This document shows positions 1-8,922 of a DNA stretch of 64,000 nucleotides, one piece after another. A model generated the notes under the pieces. That model had not been told where the DNA came from. It made no database searches and saw only the letters and a list, made by a program, of their open reading frames with translations. The position numbers and the translations under genes are program-made. Every line of letters begins with the position of its first letter. Positions within the stretch are counted from its first letter, which is position 1. Source of the DNA: Chitinophaga caeni (GTDB lineage Bacteria; Bacteroidota; Bacteroidia; Chitinophagales; Chitinophagaceae); contig NZ_CP023777.1 in NCBI RefSeq assembly GCF_002557795.1, forward strand, positions 1,981,001 to 2,045,000, given 5' to 3'.

Positions 1-41
1 AATGTTCTAATTTTACAAGATCAAATTGCAATCGGAATATC

Positions 42-905
42 ATGAGTCAGCAGCCTTATATCCCCATTCATAAATTACAGGACAGGGCGCCGGAAGGCAT
101 CGAAATTAGGTATATCGATGCTTTGATGACTTCGGAAGATACGAGGAAGCTCGGCATACACCGTGATGATCATTATATCTTCATGATACTGGAAGAGGGG
201 GATGTGGAACTTATGATCGATTTCCAAGTATTTCCTTTAAGACCATCTTCTATTATGGTTATCCAGCCGGGACAAGTACACGCTTATAAGTGCGGGGTGC
301 CGCTGCGGGGTTGGTTCGTTGCCATGGATGCTTTGATGATGGGAGAGATGGTGAAAAAGTCCTTGGAGGAAAATATCATCGAGCCGCAACCCCGGCAAGT
401 GAGCGGCGCTGTTTTGCAAGAATTGATTGAAATTGCCCGCATTTTATATCATCATAGTCAACAGGAATCCTACCTTTTCCAAGCAACGGTTATCCATTCA
501 TTAGCGGCCGCCTTCGTTTCATTATTTACGTCTTCTTATGCGGCGGTGGCATCTGCCGGGCCGGAAAATTTATCCCGGGCTTCATGGATTACGCGGCAGT
601 TTAGAGCCCTGGTAACCAGGTATTTCAGGACGGAGAAATCGCCTTCAGCTTATGCGCAACGCTTACATTATTCTTTGCCACATCTCAATGAGTCAGTGAA
701 ACAAGTAACCGGCTTTACGGTGAGTTACTGGATTCAATATGAAACGATGCTGGAGGCCAGGAGGATGCTCTATTTCACGGACTTGGATGTTAAGGAAATT
801 GCCGCCGAGCTTGGTTATGAAGATCCCGCATATTTTACCCGGTTATTTAATAAATCTGTGGGGCAAACGCCATTACAGTTCAGGAAGGGAGCAAAGGTTC
901 ACTAA
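42..905 (+). CDS. AraC family transcriptional regulator
   Basis: The protein is 287 aa. Its N-terminal half (about residues 20-110) reads like a cupin-type sensing domain, with the stretch PSSIMVIQPGQVHAY typical of AraC effector domains. The C-terminal 100 residues form the double helix-turn-helix: SLPHLNESVKQVTGFTVSYW is the first helix pair and the ending DPAYFTRLFNKSVGQTPLQFR is the AraC signature. The start is the ATG at 42, giving a family-typical length. It probably controls a nearby or distant metabolic operon, but its effector cannot be read from sequence, and no target operon lies directly downstream: the next gene is a lone lipoprotein. The family call is confident; the role is unknown. 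Confidence 0.9.
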   Translation: MSQQPYIPIHKLQDRAPEGIEIRYIDALMTSEDTRKLGIHRDDHYIFMILEEGDVELMIDFQVFPLRPSSIMVIQPGQVHAYKCGVPLRGWFVAMDALMMGEMVKKSLEENIIEPQPRQVSGAVLQELIEIARILYHHSQQESYLFQATVIHSLAAAFVSLFTSSYAAVASAGPENLSRASWITRQFRALVTRYFRTEKSPSAYAQRLHYSLPHLNESVKQVTGFTVSYWIQYETMLEARRMLYFTDLDVKEIAAELGYEDPAYFTRLFNKSVGQTPLQFRKGAKVH

Positions 906-960
906 TATTGTTCACGGATTTTTTCAGGATTTCAGGATTTCACGGATTTTTTTTTACATG
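906..960. repeat. short imperfect repeat of a CACGGATTTTT / CAGGATTT motif
   Basis: Directly after the AraC stop the sequence contains CACGGATTTTTTCAGGATTT, then another CAGGATTT, then CACGGATT followed by a T-run. It is a small imperfect direct repeat of the kind scattered between genes in some Bacteroidota genomes. No coding or hairpin role is evident, although the T-run could help end AraC transcription. Confidence 0.4.
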
Positions 961-1138
961 ATTTCATTTTGGCTTACAAGGCTTAATTGGGAGGAGGGTA
1001 AACAAATTCATTTAGAAAGTGTTATATCATACGGTTATTCTGACAATTAAATAAGCAAATACAGATTTGTTTATCGATTGTGATAATTATTTTATCTACT
1101 TGTTTACTAAAATATTGTATGATATGAGGCTAGTAATT

Positions 1139-1597
1139 ATGAAAAGGGCCGTTATTTCAGTGATGTTTGGAGCTGTTATGTTTTTGGCATGCGAAAATCC
1201 ACAGAAGCATGATGAAAAGCAAGCAGAGAAAAAGGCGAACGAGGCCGCCCAGGCTGCGGAGTCTGCTGCCGAACATGCCAAGGCTAGTACTGAAAATGCT
1301 GCCGCGGCTGCTGTTGCAACCATTCAAATGAATATTAATAACGCGATGGCTGCTATCCCGATGCCGGATTTTAAAACGAAAACTGCTAAAAATTTAGCGG
1401 AAGAGTTTCATGGTCTTTTATCCAAATTGGTAAATGCCAATAGCGGTAAAAAAGCAGGGGAATACGTGGACAAATTGAAGGAACTGAAGGAAGATTATGA
1501 TAAAAAAGTTGCTAAGGAAAAATTAGATCCGGCAGATAAAATGCTGCTCGACACGTATGTTAAAAATATGCTGAACGCTGTGCAAAACGCGAATTAG
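1139..1597 (+). CDS. small Ala/Lys-rich helical lipoprotein
   Basis: I chose the ATG at 1139 because it gives a clean lipoprotein signal: MKRAVISVMFGAVMFLACEN, with lipobox FLAC and Cys18 as the lipidation site. Upstream in-frame starts (1067, 1124) would place extra residues before it. The mature part (about residues 19-152) is almost entirely helical in composition. It has KQAEKKANEAAQAAESAAEHAK heptad-like Ala/Lys/Glu repeats, then a less repetitive C-terminus (NLAEEFHGLLSKLVNAN). It resembles coiled-coil envelope lipoproteins, but I do not recognise a named family. It stands alone between AraC and the mobile island. Confidence 0.6.
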   Translation: MKRAVISVMFGAVMFLACENPQKHDEKQAEKKANEAAQAAESAAEHAKASTENAAAAAVATIQMNINNAMAAIPMPDFKTKTAKNLAEEFHGLLSKLVNANSGKKAGEYVDKLKELKEDYDKKVAKEKLDPADKMLLDTYVKNMLNAVQNAN

Positions 1598-1826
1598 CGG
1601 GGTTGTCGTTATCCTTCAATATTTTATTTTAAAGTTTTCAGGAAAAAGCTGTATCGGTTGAATACTAAGCTTTTATAAAGATTATCAAAAAAGTCAGGTA
1701 ACGATTTGGTAACGGTGCTTATTGCTTTGCTTTTCAACGTGTTTCCGTTAGCTCATAGCAAATATAATAAAAATGAGTGAGAAATTCATTCAGCTTTTAT
1801 AAAACCAAATGATGTTTGCTTATTTT
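1598..1826. other. intergenic stretch holding the probable left end of the defence island
   Basis: No gene is visible. Two copies of a GCTTTTATAAA motif occur, near 1669 and 1791. The sequence GTAACGATTTGGTAAC at 1698-1713 matches 14 of 16 positions with one at 25761-25776, just upstream of the island's integrase. This makes it a candidate left attachment site. Base composition to the right becomes visibly AT-richer. Confidence 0.35.
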
Positions 1827-1828
1827 AA

Positions 1829-1856
1829 AAAAGACGGCGTTAAATGCCGTCTTTTT
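1829..1856 (+). terminator. hairpin with T-run ahead of abiE (terminator and/or operator)
   Basis: The sequence is AAGACGGC, a short loop, then GCCGTCTT followed by TTTT. It is shaped like an intrinsic terminator, but no gene ends nearby on the + strand. Its core (1833-1851) recurs downstream of the abiE promoter, so it may double as an operator. Confidence 0.5.
1833..1851 (+). promoter_or_regulatory. candidate AbiEi operator, copy 1
   Basis: The 19-bp dyad GACGGCGTTAAATGCCGTC matches the copy at 1896-1914 in 16 of 19 positions. The two start 63 bp apart, close to six helical turns, and straddle the predicted promoter. Known AbiEi antitoxins repress their own operon by binding paired inverted repeats, so an operator role is a reasonable inference. 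Confidence 0.5.
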
Positions 1857-1859
1857 TAC

Positions 1860-1891
1860 TTTGCATAAACCTAAAAGTTTATATATATTTG
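1860..1891 (+). promoter_or_regulatory. Bacteroidota-type promoter of the abiE operon
   Basis: TTTG at 1860-1863 and TATATTTG at 1884-1891 are separated by 20 bp. This fits the -33/-7 consensus (TTTG, 19-21 bp, TAnnTTTG) of the Bacteroidota primary sigma factor. Transcription would begin near 1898, about 36 bp before the abiEi start codon and inside operator copy 2. Confidence 0.6.
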
Positions 1892-1895
1892 CTAT

Positions 1896-1914
1896 GACGG
1901 TGATAAATGCCGTT
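1896..1914 (+). promoter_or_regulatory. candidate AbiEi operator, copy 2
   Basis: GACGGTGATAAATGCCGTT overlaps the predicted transcription start and lies 20 bp before the abiEi ATG. A repressor bound here would block the promoter. It is a 16/19 copy of 1833-1851, with slightly weaker dyad symmetry. Confidence 0.5.
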
Positions 1915-1933
1915 ATAATTAAGATATGTAAAC

Positions 1934-2722
1934 ATGGCGTCTAATCCGAATAGAAGAAAATTACTAGAAGAGCTTGTGCCAGAAGGAATAATTGTTTCCA
2001 GAAAATGGTTAAAACAAGAGACAGGTCTTAGTAATCATGCTATCGATAATTTAGTAAAAAGCGAACAACTAAAGCTATTGTGGAAAGGCTTATATACTCG
2101 TGGTATAATTACACCAAATTGGCAAAGTATTGTATACGCTTTACAGCACATTTTACAAACTGATTTCATTATAGGCGGTCTGTTTGCGTTAGAATTGAGA
2201 GGTTTTTCACACTATCTTCCTAATTCAAAAAAAGTTACGGTACATTTATATGGTAATGATAGACTTCCTCTTTGGACAAAAGAAATTGTAAAAAACGATC
2301 TTTTTGTAAAACATACCCGAACAAGTTTATTTGCTAAAATGGATAAATCATTATCTGAAAAATATACCACCTCTATTCCATGGAAAGATAATATAGGTGT
2401 ATTAAAAATGTCCACGCCTGAAAGAGCCTGTTTAGAAATGTTGGATATGGTTCCCCATGCCATATCTTTTGAACACGCAGATCAACTTATACAAGGTATG
2501 ACTACATTGTCCCCAAGAGCGCTACAACCATTGTTGGAAATGTGCTCGAATATCAAGGTTAAACGTTTATTTCTATGGTTTGCTAAGCGTCATAATTATG
2601 TATGGTTTACTAAACTTAATCTAGAAAAAATAGATATAGGTTCTGGTAAAAGAGTAATTGAAAAAGGAGGTGAACTAGACAAAGATTATTTGATAACCGT
2701 TCCTAAAAATTTCGAAAATTAA
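1934..2722 (+). CDS. AbiEi-like antitoxin of a type IV toxin-antitoxin system
   Basis: The protein is 262 aa. The N-terminus (residues 1-60) is a winged-helix region (GIIVSRKWLKQETGLSNHAI), followed by LLWKGLYTRG, the start-of-core motif of AbiEi antitoxins. The middle has FIIGGLFALELRGFSHYLP and a later TPERACLEMLDMVP, which is the usual AbiEi 'SPERAxxE' block. AbiEi is the antitoxin and autorepressor of the AbiE abortive-infection system and opposes AbiEii without a stable protein complex. The abiEii-like gene follows after 3 bp, so they are one operon. A promoter and two operator-like dyads sit upstream. Family confidence is high from the combination of domain and partner. Confidence 0.88.
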   Translation: MASNPNRRKLLEELVPEGIIVSRKWLKQETGLSNHAIDNLVKSEQLKLLWKGLYTRGIITPNWQSIVYALQHILQTDFIIGGLFALELRGFSHYLPNSKKVTVHLYGNDRLPLWTKEIVKNDLFVKHTRTSLFAKMDKSLSEKYTTSIPWKDNIGVLKMSTPERACLEMLDMVPHAISFEHADQLIQGMTTLSPRALQPLLEMCSNIKVKRLFLWFAKRHNYVWFTKLNLEKIDIGSGKRVIEKGGELDKDYLITVPKNFEN

Positions 2723-2725
2723 AAA

Positions 2726-3673
2726 ATGAAGAAAGACAGTATTTACTATAAACAGGTACAACTTTTAGTACGAGTATTACCACTACTAGATAGTGAAAAG
2801 TGTTTCGCTCTAAAAGGAGGAACAGCCATCAATTTATTTTTTAGAGAATTACCACGGTTGTCGGTGGATATTGACTTGCTATATCTTCCTTCTGAAGGAC
2901 GTGAAGAGGCCTTGATTAATATTCGTGCAGCATTAACGCGTTTGAGTACCTTAATAAAGAAAACAATTCCAGAGATACGTATTCAAAATACTCACGAACA
3001 AAGCGATGCACTACGTCTGATTCTTCAGTTAGGAGATATTCGTATAAAAGTGGAATTATCTCCTGTAATCAGAGGGACTGTATTTCCAGAAGAGCGCATG
3101 GAGGTATGTGAAGTAGTAGAAAAAGAATTTGGTTATGCTGAAATCCAAGTTGCTTCGTTACCTGATTTATATGCTGGAAAAATTTGTGCAGCTTTGGATA
3201 GACAGCATCCTAGAGATTTGTTTGATGTGAAGTTTCTTTTAGAGAATGAAGGTTTTACTGAGGATCTTCGTAAAACATTTTTAATATTTCTCATAAGTCA
3301 CCAACGACCTATGTCAGAACTATTAGCCCCACACAGAAAGGATATAAGGGATATCTATGTTTCTGAATTTGCAGATATGGCAGAAGTAAATATACCAATT
3401 GAAGAATTAGAGCAAACAAGAGAGCATCTTATCGATATTATCCATCAAAATATAACAGATAAAGAAAGAAAATTTCTACTATCCTTTAAAGACAGAAATC
3501 CCAATTGGGATTTATTGGGATTAGAAAACATAGATGAAGTTTCTAATTTACCTTCAGTTCAATGGAAACTAATGAATCTAAAAAATATGGATATTGTAAA
3601 GCATACAAAAGCTCTGGATAAATTGAAGACAGTTTTATATCCTATTAAAGAAGATAAAATTACGGATATATAA
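2726..3673 (+). CDS. AbiEii-like nucleotidyltransferase toxin
   Basis: The protein is 315 aa. The nucleotidyltransferase motif is visible near the N-terminus: LKGGTAINLFF (the GG/S motif), then RLSVDIDLLYLP with the DxD metal-binding pair. A second acidic residue is in IRIKVELSPV. LPDLYAGKICAALDRQHPRDLFDVKFLL is the characteristic AbiEii block. These toxins transfer nucleotides, onto tRNA in characterised relatives, and stop growth of infected cells. The gene is translationally close to its antitoxin (3-bp gap). The helicase gene of the DISARM-like cassette begins 49 bp downstream in the same direction, so read-through is possible. Confidence 0.9.
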   Translation: MKKDSIYYKQVQLLVRVLPLLDSEKCFALKGGTAINLFFRELPRLSVDIDLLYLPSEGREEALINIRAALTRLSTLIKKTIPEIRIQNTHEQSDALRLILQLGDIRIKVELSPVIRGTVFPEERMEVCEVVEKEFGYAEIQVASLPDLYAGKICAALDRQHPRDLFDVKFLLENEGFTEDLRKTFLIFLISHQRPMSELLAPHRKDIRDIYVSEFADMAEVNIPIEELEQTREHLIDIIHQNITDKERKFLLSFKDRNPNWDLLGLENIDEVSNLPSVQWKLMNLKNMDIVKHTKALDKLKTVLYPIKEDKITDI

Positions 3674-3722
3674 CCCTCTACGTGTAATACAATTTATTAT
3701 ATTTACTACAACACTATAAATA

Positions 3723-6700
3723 ATGGATGCCTTTAAAACTCACGAAAATGTAATATCTGATTACAAATCATATTTACAATCTTTTATTAATATCAAAGAT
3801 CAAAAAATATCAGAGTACGTTAATAATTCAACGCTAGTTAATGATATTCTACCTGAACCACTTATACAGTTTAATCCTTCTTTTGAAAAAGGAAAATCTT
3901 TAGATGAACTAATTCAGGAAAACACAATACATCCAAGTCTTTCGAAAGCTTTAGGTTCATATCGGCTATATAAACATCAGGTTGAGGCAATTCAGATAGG
4001 TGTTCAAGATAAAGGATTCGTGGTAACTTCAGGTACAGGGTCGGGTAAATCTCTAACTTTTTTGGCTACTGTTTTTAATGATCTTTTTAAGAGAGGAACG
4101 GAAAAGAAAAAGGGAGTTAAAGCCATATTGGTTTATCCGATGAATGCCTTAATCAACTCTCAATACGAAGAGATTAAAAAATATGCTGATACCTATGGTG
4201 ATGGTTTCCCTATCACATTCGCCCAATATACTGGACAAGAGTCTGGAAACATCAGAGAAGAAATAAAGAATGACCAACCAGATATTCTTTTAACCAATTA
4301 TATGATGCTGGAGCTAATAATGACCAGACAGTCTGAAAAATGGTTAAGGGATTCAATGCTTAAAAATCTCAAATATATAATTTATGACGAGCTCCACACC
4401 TATAGAGGAAGGCAAGGAGCTGATGTAAGTTTATTAAATCGAAGAATTCAGGCTCTTTCGGAAAATGATCTAATTTTTATTGGTACTTCAGCAACTATGA
4501 CTTCTCAAGGTTCTCCCGAAGAAAAAAAGAAAAAAGTAGCAGAGGTTGCAACACAGATATTTGGCAAAGAATTTCCGTCTGAATATGTTGTTAACGAATA
4601 CCTTGAGCCTTGTACTGTCGCCAAACAGGTAAATCCTTTTCAATTAGCGAATGCTATACGAGTAGGTATTAATTCTAAAGGAACAGAAGAAGATTTTATT
4701 AGTAATGATCTGGCTAATTGGCTGGAGATGAATATTGCGTTAAAGTCTAATCACGATATATTAGAAAGAGGAAAGCCTTTAAGTATCGACCAGATTGCTG
4801 AGAAAATACATGATGAAACTTTTTTGTCGAAAGATGAAATACGAAGTACACTTTCTGATCTTTTAAAGTGGGCAGAAAGTATCAATGAAAACAACAGATT
4901 GAAAGGAACTCGTAAATCCTTTCTTCCTTTTCGTTTTCATCAGTTTATCTCCCAAACAGGATCGATATCAGTAACACTAGAACCAAGAAATACACGATAT
5001 ATAACTTCATCTGACGAGCCTTTCATTAAAATTGAAGGAAAAGAAAGAAAACTTTACCCGTTGCTTTTTTCTCGATATTCCGGTTATGAATTTCTTTGTG
5101 TTGAATTAGACACCTACGAAAGCCAACTTTTACCGGTTATCCCGAATAAAGAATTTGTAAATAAGAAGAAAGCAGAAGTCAATCAGAAAAACCCAGACAT
5201 AGAGGATTTTAAGTTTGGATATATCATATTAGACGAAGGAGAAGATTTCTGGAATACAGATTTTCGTGATTTAGTGCCAGCCGAATGGTTGAACAAGCAA
5301 GGAAATGCATTGCTTCCCTATTATCAAATGTTAATGCCACATGAAATATATTTTAATAGTGACGGGCAGTTTTCTTTTGACCCAAAGTTCCCTATTAAAG
5401 GTTATTTCATTCCTTCGAAATTGAGAATTGACCCAACAGCACAAATTATTTATGAAGACAGTAAGACGAATGATTTTACCAAGCTTTCTAGATTAGGTTC
5501 AGAAGGTAGAAGTACTGCAACTTCTGTAATTTCTTATGCTGTGATTAACAGTTTAGCTGTACAGGGAGAAAAACTACAGGATCAAAAACTATTAAGTTTT
5601 ACTGATAATAGACAAGACGCATCTTTACAGTCAGGACACTTTAATGATTTTTATACCACCGTTCGCTTGAGGTCAGCCCTCTATAAAGCTTTAAAAGAAA
5701 GTGAGAAGCCACTTGAAATACACGAAATAGCAGAATCTTTATATCAAAGCCTGAAATTAAAAGAAAAAGACTACGCGTTATATCCATCGCGAGATGAAGA
5801 TTTTCCTGATGAAAGAAATATTGAAGCTCTTAAGGATTATCTGAAGTATAGAATATTTCAAGATTTGAAAAGGGGCTGGCGATATACATTGCCTAACCTA
5901 GAGCAGGTAGCACTTTTAGATATAGATTATAAAAACCTGAACAAACTTTCTGAATTAGATGATCGCTTTGATAAACTTGAGCTTTTAAGAAATATATCAA
6001 AAGAAAATCGAAAGGAGTTTTTAAAAAATATTTTGGATTATTTCAGAACTAATTTTGCGCTTGACCATAAATTCTTTAAAGATATAGCCAATATTGAAGA
6101 ATTAATGAGAGACAGATTGCATCCTGATTCTGTGTGGTCTCTTGATTATAATGAAAAGTTGGATAAGCCTACCGAGATGGTAATTACAATACCTTCACCG
6201 AGACCAAAAGGAAAGTATATCGTTTCGATGGGACTTCGTTCTAATTTGGGTAAATATATCAATCGTTTTTTTATTGAAAACAGCTCTGGTTCTGAGAAGT
6301 TGAATAGAGAAGAATATCAGATATTTATGCAAGAATTACTAAACATTCTTGTCAATACCAATTTTCTTACAGTTGATCAAGATAAAAGAAATCCAGATCT
6401 ACAGTATTATAAATTGAGAGCAGATCAATTATTATGGATAAAAGGAGATGGAGAAACATTAAAATTGGATCATACACGTTTGAATTTTCAAGCAGAATTA
6501 CCTGAATTAACTCCCAATCTCTATTTCCAAAATTTGTATAAGACAGATTTTAACAAATTCAAAAAAGAACTGATAGCAAAAGAGCACACAGGACAAATTA
6601 ACACATCACAAAGAATTGAAAGAGAGGACCAATTTAGAAAAGGAGATATCTCTACTTTGTATTGTTCGCCGACAATGGAATTAGGTATTGACATCGCTAA

Positions 6701-8879
6701 TTTAAATATTGTACACATGCGAAACGTGCCTCCAAATGCAGCGAATTATGCCCAAAGAAGTGGACGTGCAGGAAGAGGGGGACAAACAGCTTTAGTTTTT
6801 ACTTACTGCTCTACGATGTCTCCTCATGATGTGAATTATTTTAAGAATTCCGCAGAGATGGTTGCAGGAGTTGTACAGCCACCTAGGATTGACTTAATAA
6901 ATGAAGAACTTATTATCACTCATCTGAATGCCTTTTTATTGATGAAATTGGAGATTAGTGAATTAAAAACTTCGGTGGCGGATGTTTTAGATTTATCCGA
7001 TGAAAAAAATGTCTTTATAAAAAATGATATATTAAAAAGAATAGAACATCTAGTTTCTATCTCAAAAGATGACTTATTAATCGAATTTGAAAAAATAGCT
7101 TATTCTTTATTACCTGAGCTTAATAAAACCAATTGGTTTACTCAATTATGGATACTAGACAAGATCGAGAAATTTCCAAACCATTTTGCTTCATCATTTA
7201 AACGTTGGATCAGGATGTTTCAAAATGCTTGTACGCTTAGAAATAAAGCTCAGGCAATTTTGGATAATCATACTTACAAAGCGGATAGTACGGAAAGAAA
7301 AGAGGCTGCTAAACAAGAACGATTTGCGAGAAAGCAAATAGCTTTGCTGAAAAATGAAGAACAACAGAGTTCTAGCAATTCTGAGTTTTATGCATTCCGG
7401 TATCTTGCAGCTGAAGGATTTTTACCGGGCTATAATTTTACACGTCTTCCAGTTCGGGCTGTATTGGGTAAAAGTTATCGCGATGATGTAGAAGTTCTTT
7501 CAAGACCTCGCGCTTTAGCTTTATCTGAATTTGGACCGGCCAATACGGTTTATCATTCAGGAAGTAAATTCAGGATCAACCGAATGATGGTTCCGGATCT
7601 CGAAAATGCTACAGAAAAAATTCTTGTATCTAACAAAACAGGATATGCCTATTTTAATGATGAAATCAAGATAGCGAACATTGATCCTATTAGTAAAAGT
7701 CAATTGAAAGGAGATACTATTGAGCTGTTTTCGAACGTCGTAGAATTTTCCGAATGCGAAGGTATTCCTTTACAAAAAATCTCCTGTATTGAAGAGGAAA
7801 GAAGCCGATCTGGTTATGAAGTTTCATCTTATTTTAATTTTCCTCATGGAATTGAAAACGCAGAATCAGTTGTTTTAAAAAAAGGAGGCGAAAAATTACT
7901 CCAATTATATTTTAGTAAAACTGCTAATCTGGTAAAAGTCAATAAAAAAGCAAGAAGATCACCAAATGATGGTTTCAAGATTGACCAAAGAAATGGTGTT
8001 TGGGTGCAGGAAAGAAGCCTGAAAGATAACGATGAGTTACAACAGAATAGTAGAGAAATAATGCTCTATACCAAGGATACAGCTGATGTATTGTATATTC
8101 AACCTTTGGGCAATATCGGCACATCACCTGAGCAGGTTATTTCACTAAGTTATGCTTTAAAAAGAGGCATAGAAAAATTATTTCTTGTAGAAGAAAGTGA
8201 AATGGCGGTAAGCGTTATGGGAGATAAAGAAAAACCTAATATTCTTATTCATGAAGCATCCGAAGGCTCTCTTGGTATTCTTTCACAATTGATTTCTGAT
8301 CCTGTGAAAATGAAGGAATGGTTTAAAATGAGTTATGAGATTCTTCATTTTGACTCAGAAACCAGAGAAGAAACGGAACAGGGTAAAGAATTGCCTCACG
8401 CTACTTATCAAGACTTGCTAAGTTATTATAACCAGATTTATCACAAACAACTAAATCGATACATAATTAAAGAAGTTTTAGAATATTTGATGGACTGTAA
8501 TATTGAAATTGTTCAAGGGAATGAAAATGATCGAGATGAACAATATCGTTATTTGTTAGATGCGTATGATAAAAACAGTGGTACAGAATTGAAGCTGATA
8601 AAACACCTGTATGAAAATGGATATGCACTTCCTGATCGGGCACAATTAAATCTAGATAGTTATTACATTAATGCAGATTTTGTTTATAAAAACAGTTCTG
8701 GCTTTACATTAATCTTCTGTGATGGTTCCGTACACGACTTGGAAGAAGTTAAAAAACGCGATCAAATGATTGATCAGATATTAAAAGAAGGAGCTTATGA
8801 TGTAATACGTTGGCATTACAAGGAAACTTTGGAAGAATTAATGACAAGACGAAAAGACATTTTTAGAAAAATAAGATAA
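3723..8879 (+). CDS. giant DEAH-type helicase with DUF1998 and a nuclease-like C-terminus (DrmA/DrmB-like)
   Basis: The protein is 1718 aa. The Walker A motif GTGSGKS is at residues 104-110, box II is DELH at 222-225 in the context YDELHTYRGRQGADV, and motif III is GTSATM near 253. The second RecA lobe (about 980-1030) has SPTMELGIDI and QRSGRAGR. A DUF1998 region lies at about 1455-1525 (LYIQPLGNIGTSPEQ, HEASEGSLGILSQL). The last 80 residues (ADFVYKNSSGFTLIFCDGSVHD, then a dVIRW-type end) look like a Vsr/PD-(D/E)XK-type nuclease fold. In DISARM, DrmA supplies the helicase and DrmB the DUF1998 part on separate proteins. Here both would be fused. A DruE (Druantia) helicase is the alternative reading, but the DrmD-like and methylase neighbours favour DISARM. 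Confidence 0.8.
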   Translation: MDAFKTHENVISDYKSYLQSFINIKDQKISEYVNNSTLVNDILPEPLIQFNPSFEKGKSLDELIQENTIHPSLSKALGSYRLYKHQVEAIQIGVQDKGFVVTSGTGSGKSLTFLATVFNDLFKRGTEKKKGVKAILVYPMNALINSQYEEIKKYADTYGDGFPITFAQYTGQESGNIREEIKNDQPDILLTNYMMLELIMTRQSEKWLRDSMLKNLKYIIYDELHTYRGRQGADVSLLNRRIQALSENDLIFIGTSATMTSQGSPEEKKKKVAEVATQIFGKEFPSEYVVNEYLEPCTVAKQVNPFQLANAIRVGINSKGTEEDFISNDLANWLEMNIALKSNHDILERGKPLSIDQIAEKIHDETFLSKDEIRSTLSDLLKWAESINENNRLKGTRKSFLPFRFHQFISQTGSISVTLEPRNTRYITSSDEPFIKIEGKERKLYPLLFSRYSGYEFLCVELDTYESQLLPVIPNKEFVNKKKAEVNQKNPDIEDFKFGYIILDEGEDFWNTDFRDLVPAEWLNKQGNALLPYYQMLMPHEIYFNSDGQFSFDPKFPIKGYFIPSKLRIDPTAQIIYEDSKTNDFTKLSRLGSEGRSTATSVISYAVINSLAVQGEKLQDQKLLSFTDNRQDASLQSGHFNDFYTTVRLRSALYKALKESEKPLEIHEIAESLYQSLKLKEKDYALYPSRDEDFPDERNIEALKDYLKYRIFQDLKRGWRYTLPNLEQVALLDIDYKNLNKLSELDDRFDKLELLRNISKENRKEFLKNILDYFRTNFALDHKFFKDIANIEELMRDRLHPDSVWSLDYNEKLDKPTEMVITIPSPRPKGKYIVSMGLRSNLGKYINRFFIENSSGSEKLNREEYQIFMQELLNILVNTNFLTVDQDKRNPDLQYYKLRADQLLWIKGDGETLKLDHTRLNFQAELPELTPNLYFQNLYKTDFNKFKKELIAKEHTGQINTSQRIEREDQFRKGDISTLYCSPTMELGIDIANLNIVHMRNVPPNAANYAQRSGRAGRGGQTALVFTYCSTMSPHDVNYFKNSAEMVAGVVQPPRIDLINEELIITHLNAFLLMKLEISELKTSVADVLDLSDEKNVFIKNDILKRIEHLVSISKDDLLIEFEKIAYSLLPELNKTNWFTQLWILDKIEKFPNHFASSFKRWIRMFQNACTLRNKAQAILDNHTYKADSTERKEAAKQERFARKQIALLKNEEQQSSSNSEFYAFRYLAAEGFLPGYNFTRLPVRAVLGKSYRDDVEVLSRPRALALSEFGPANTVYHSGSKFRINRMMVPDLENATEKILVSNKTGYAYFNDEIKIANIDPISKSQLKGDTIELFSNVVEFSECEGIPLQKISCIEEERSRSGYEVSSYFNFPHGIENAESVVLKKGGEKLLQLYFSKTANLVKVNKKARRSPNDGFKIDQRNGVWVQERSLKDNDELQQNSREIMLYTKDTADVLYIQPLGNIGTSPEQVISLSYALKRGIEKLFLVEESEMAVSVMGDKEKPNILIHEASEGSLGILSQLISDPVKMKEWFKMSYEILHFDSETREETEQGKELPHATYQDLLSYYNQIYHKQLNRYIIKEVLEYLMDCNIEIVQGNENDRDEQYRYLLDAYDKNSGTELKLIKHLYENGYALPDRAQLNLDSYYINADFVYKNSSGFTLIFCDGSVHDLEEVKKRDQMIDQILKEGAYDVIRWHYKETLEELMTRRKDIFRKIR

Positions 8880-8922
8880 CCTGTCAGTAATTCACAGGTC
8901 AATAAAAAAGTAGGGATAAATA

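Noticed and set aside
3723..8879. A Druantia system
   Set aside because: The helicase resembles DruE in size, but no DruH or other Druantia partner is present. Kept only as an alternative reading.
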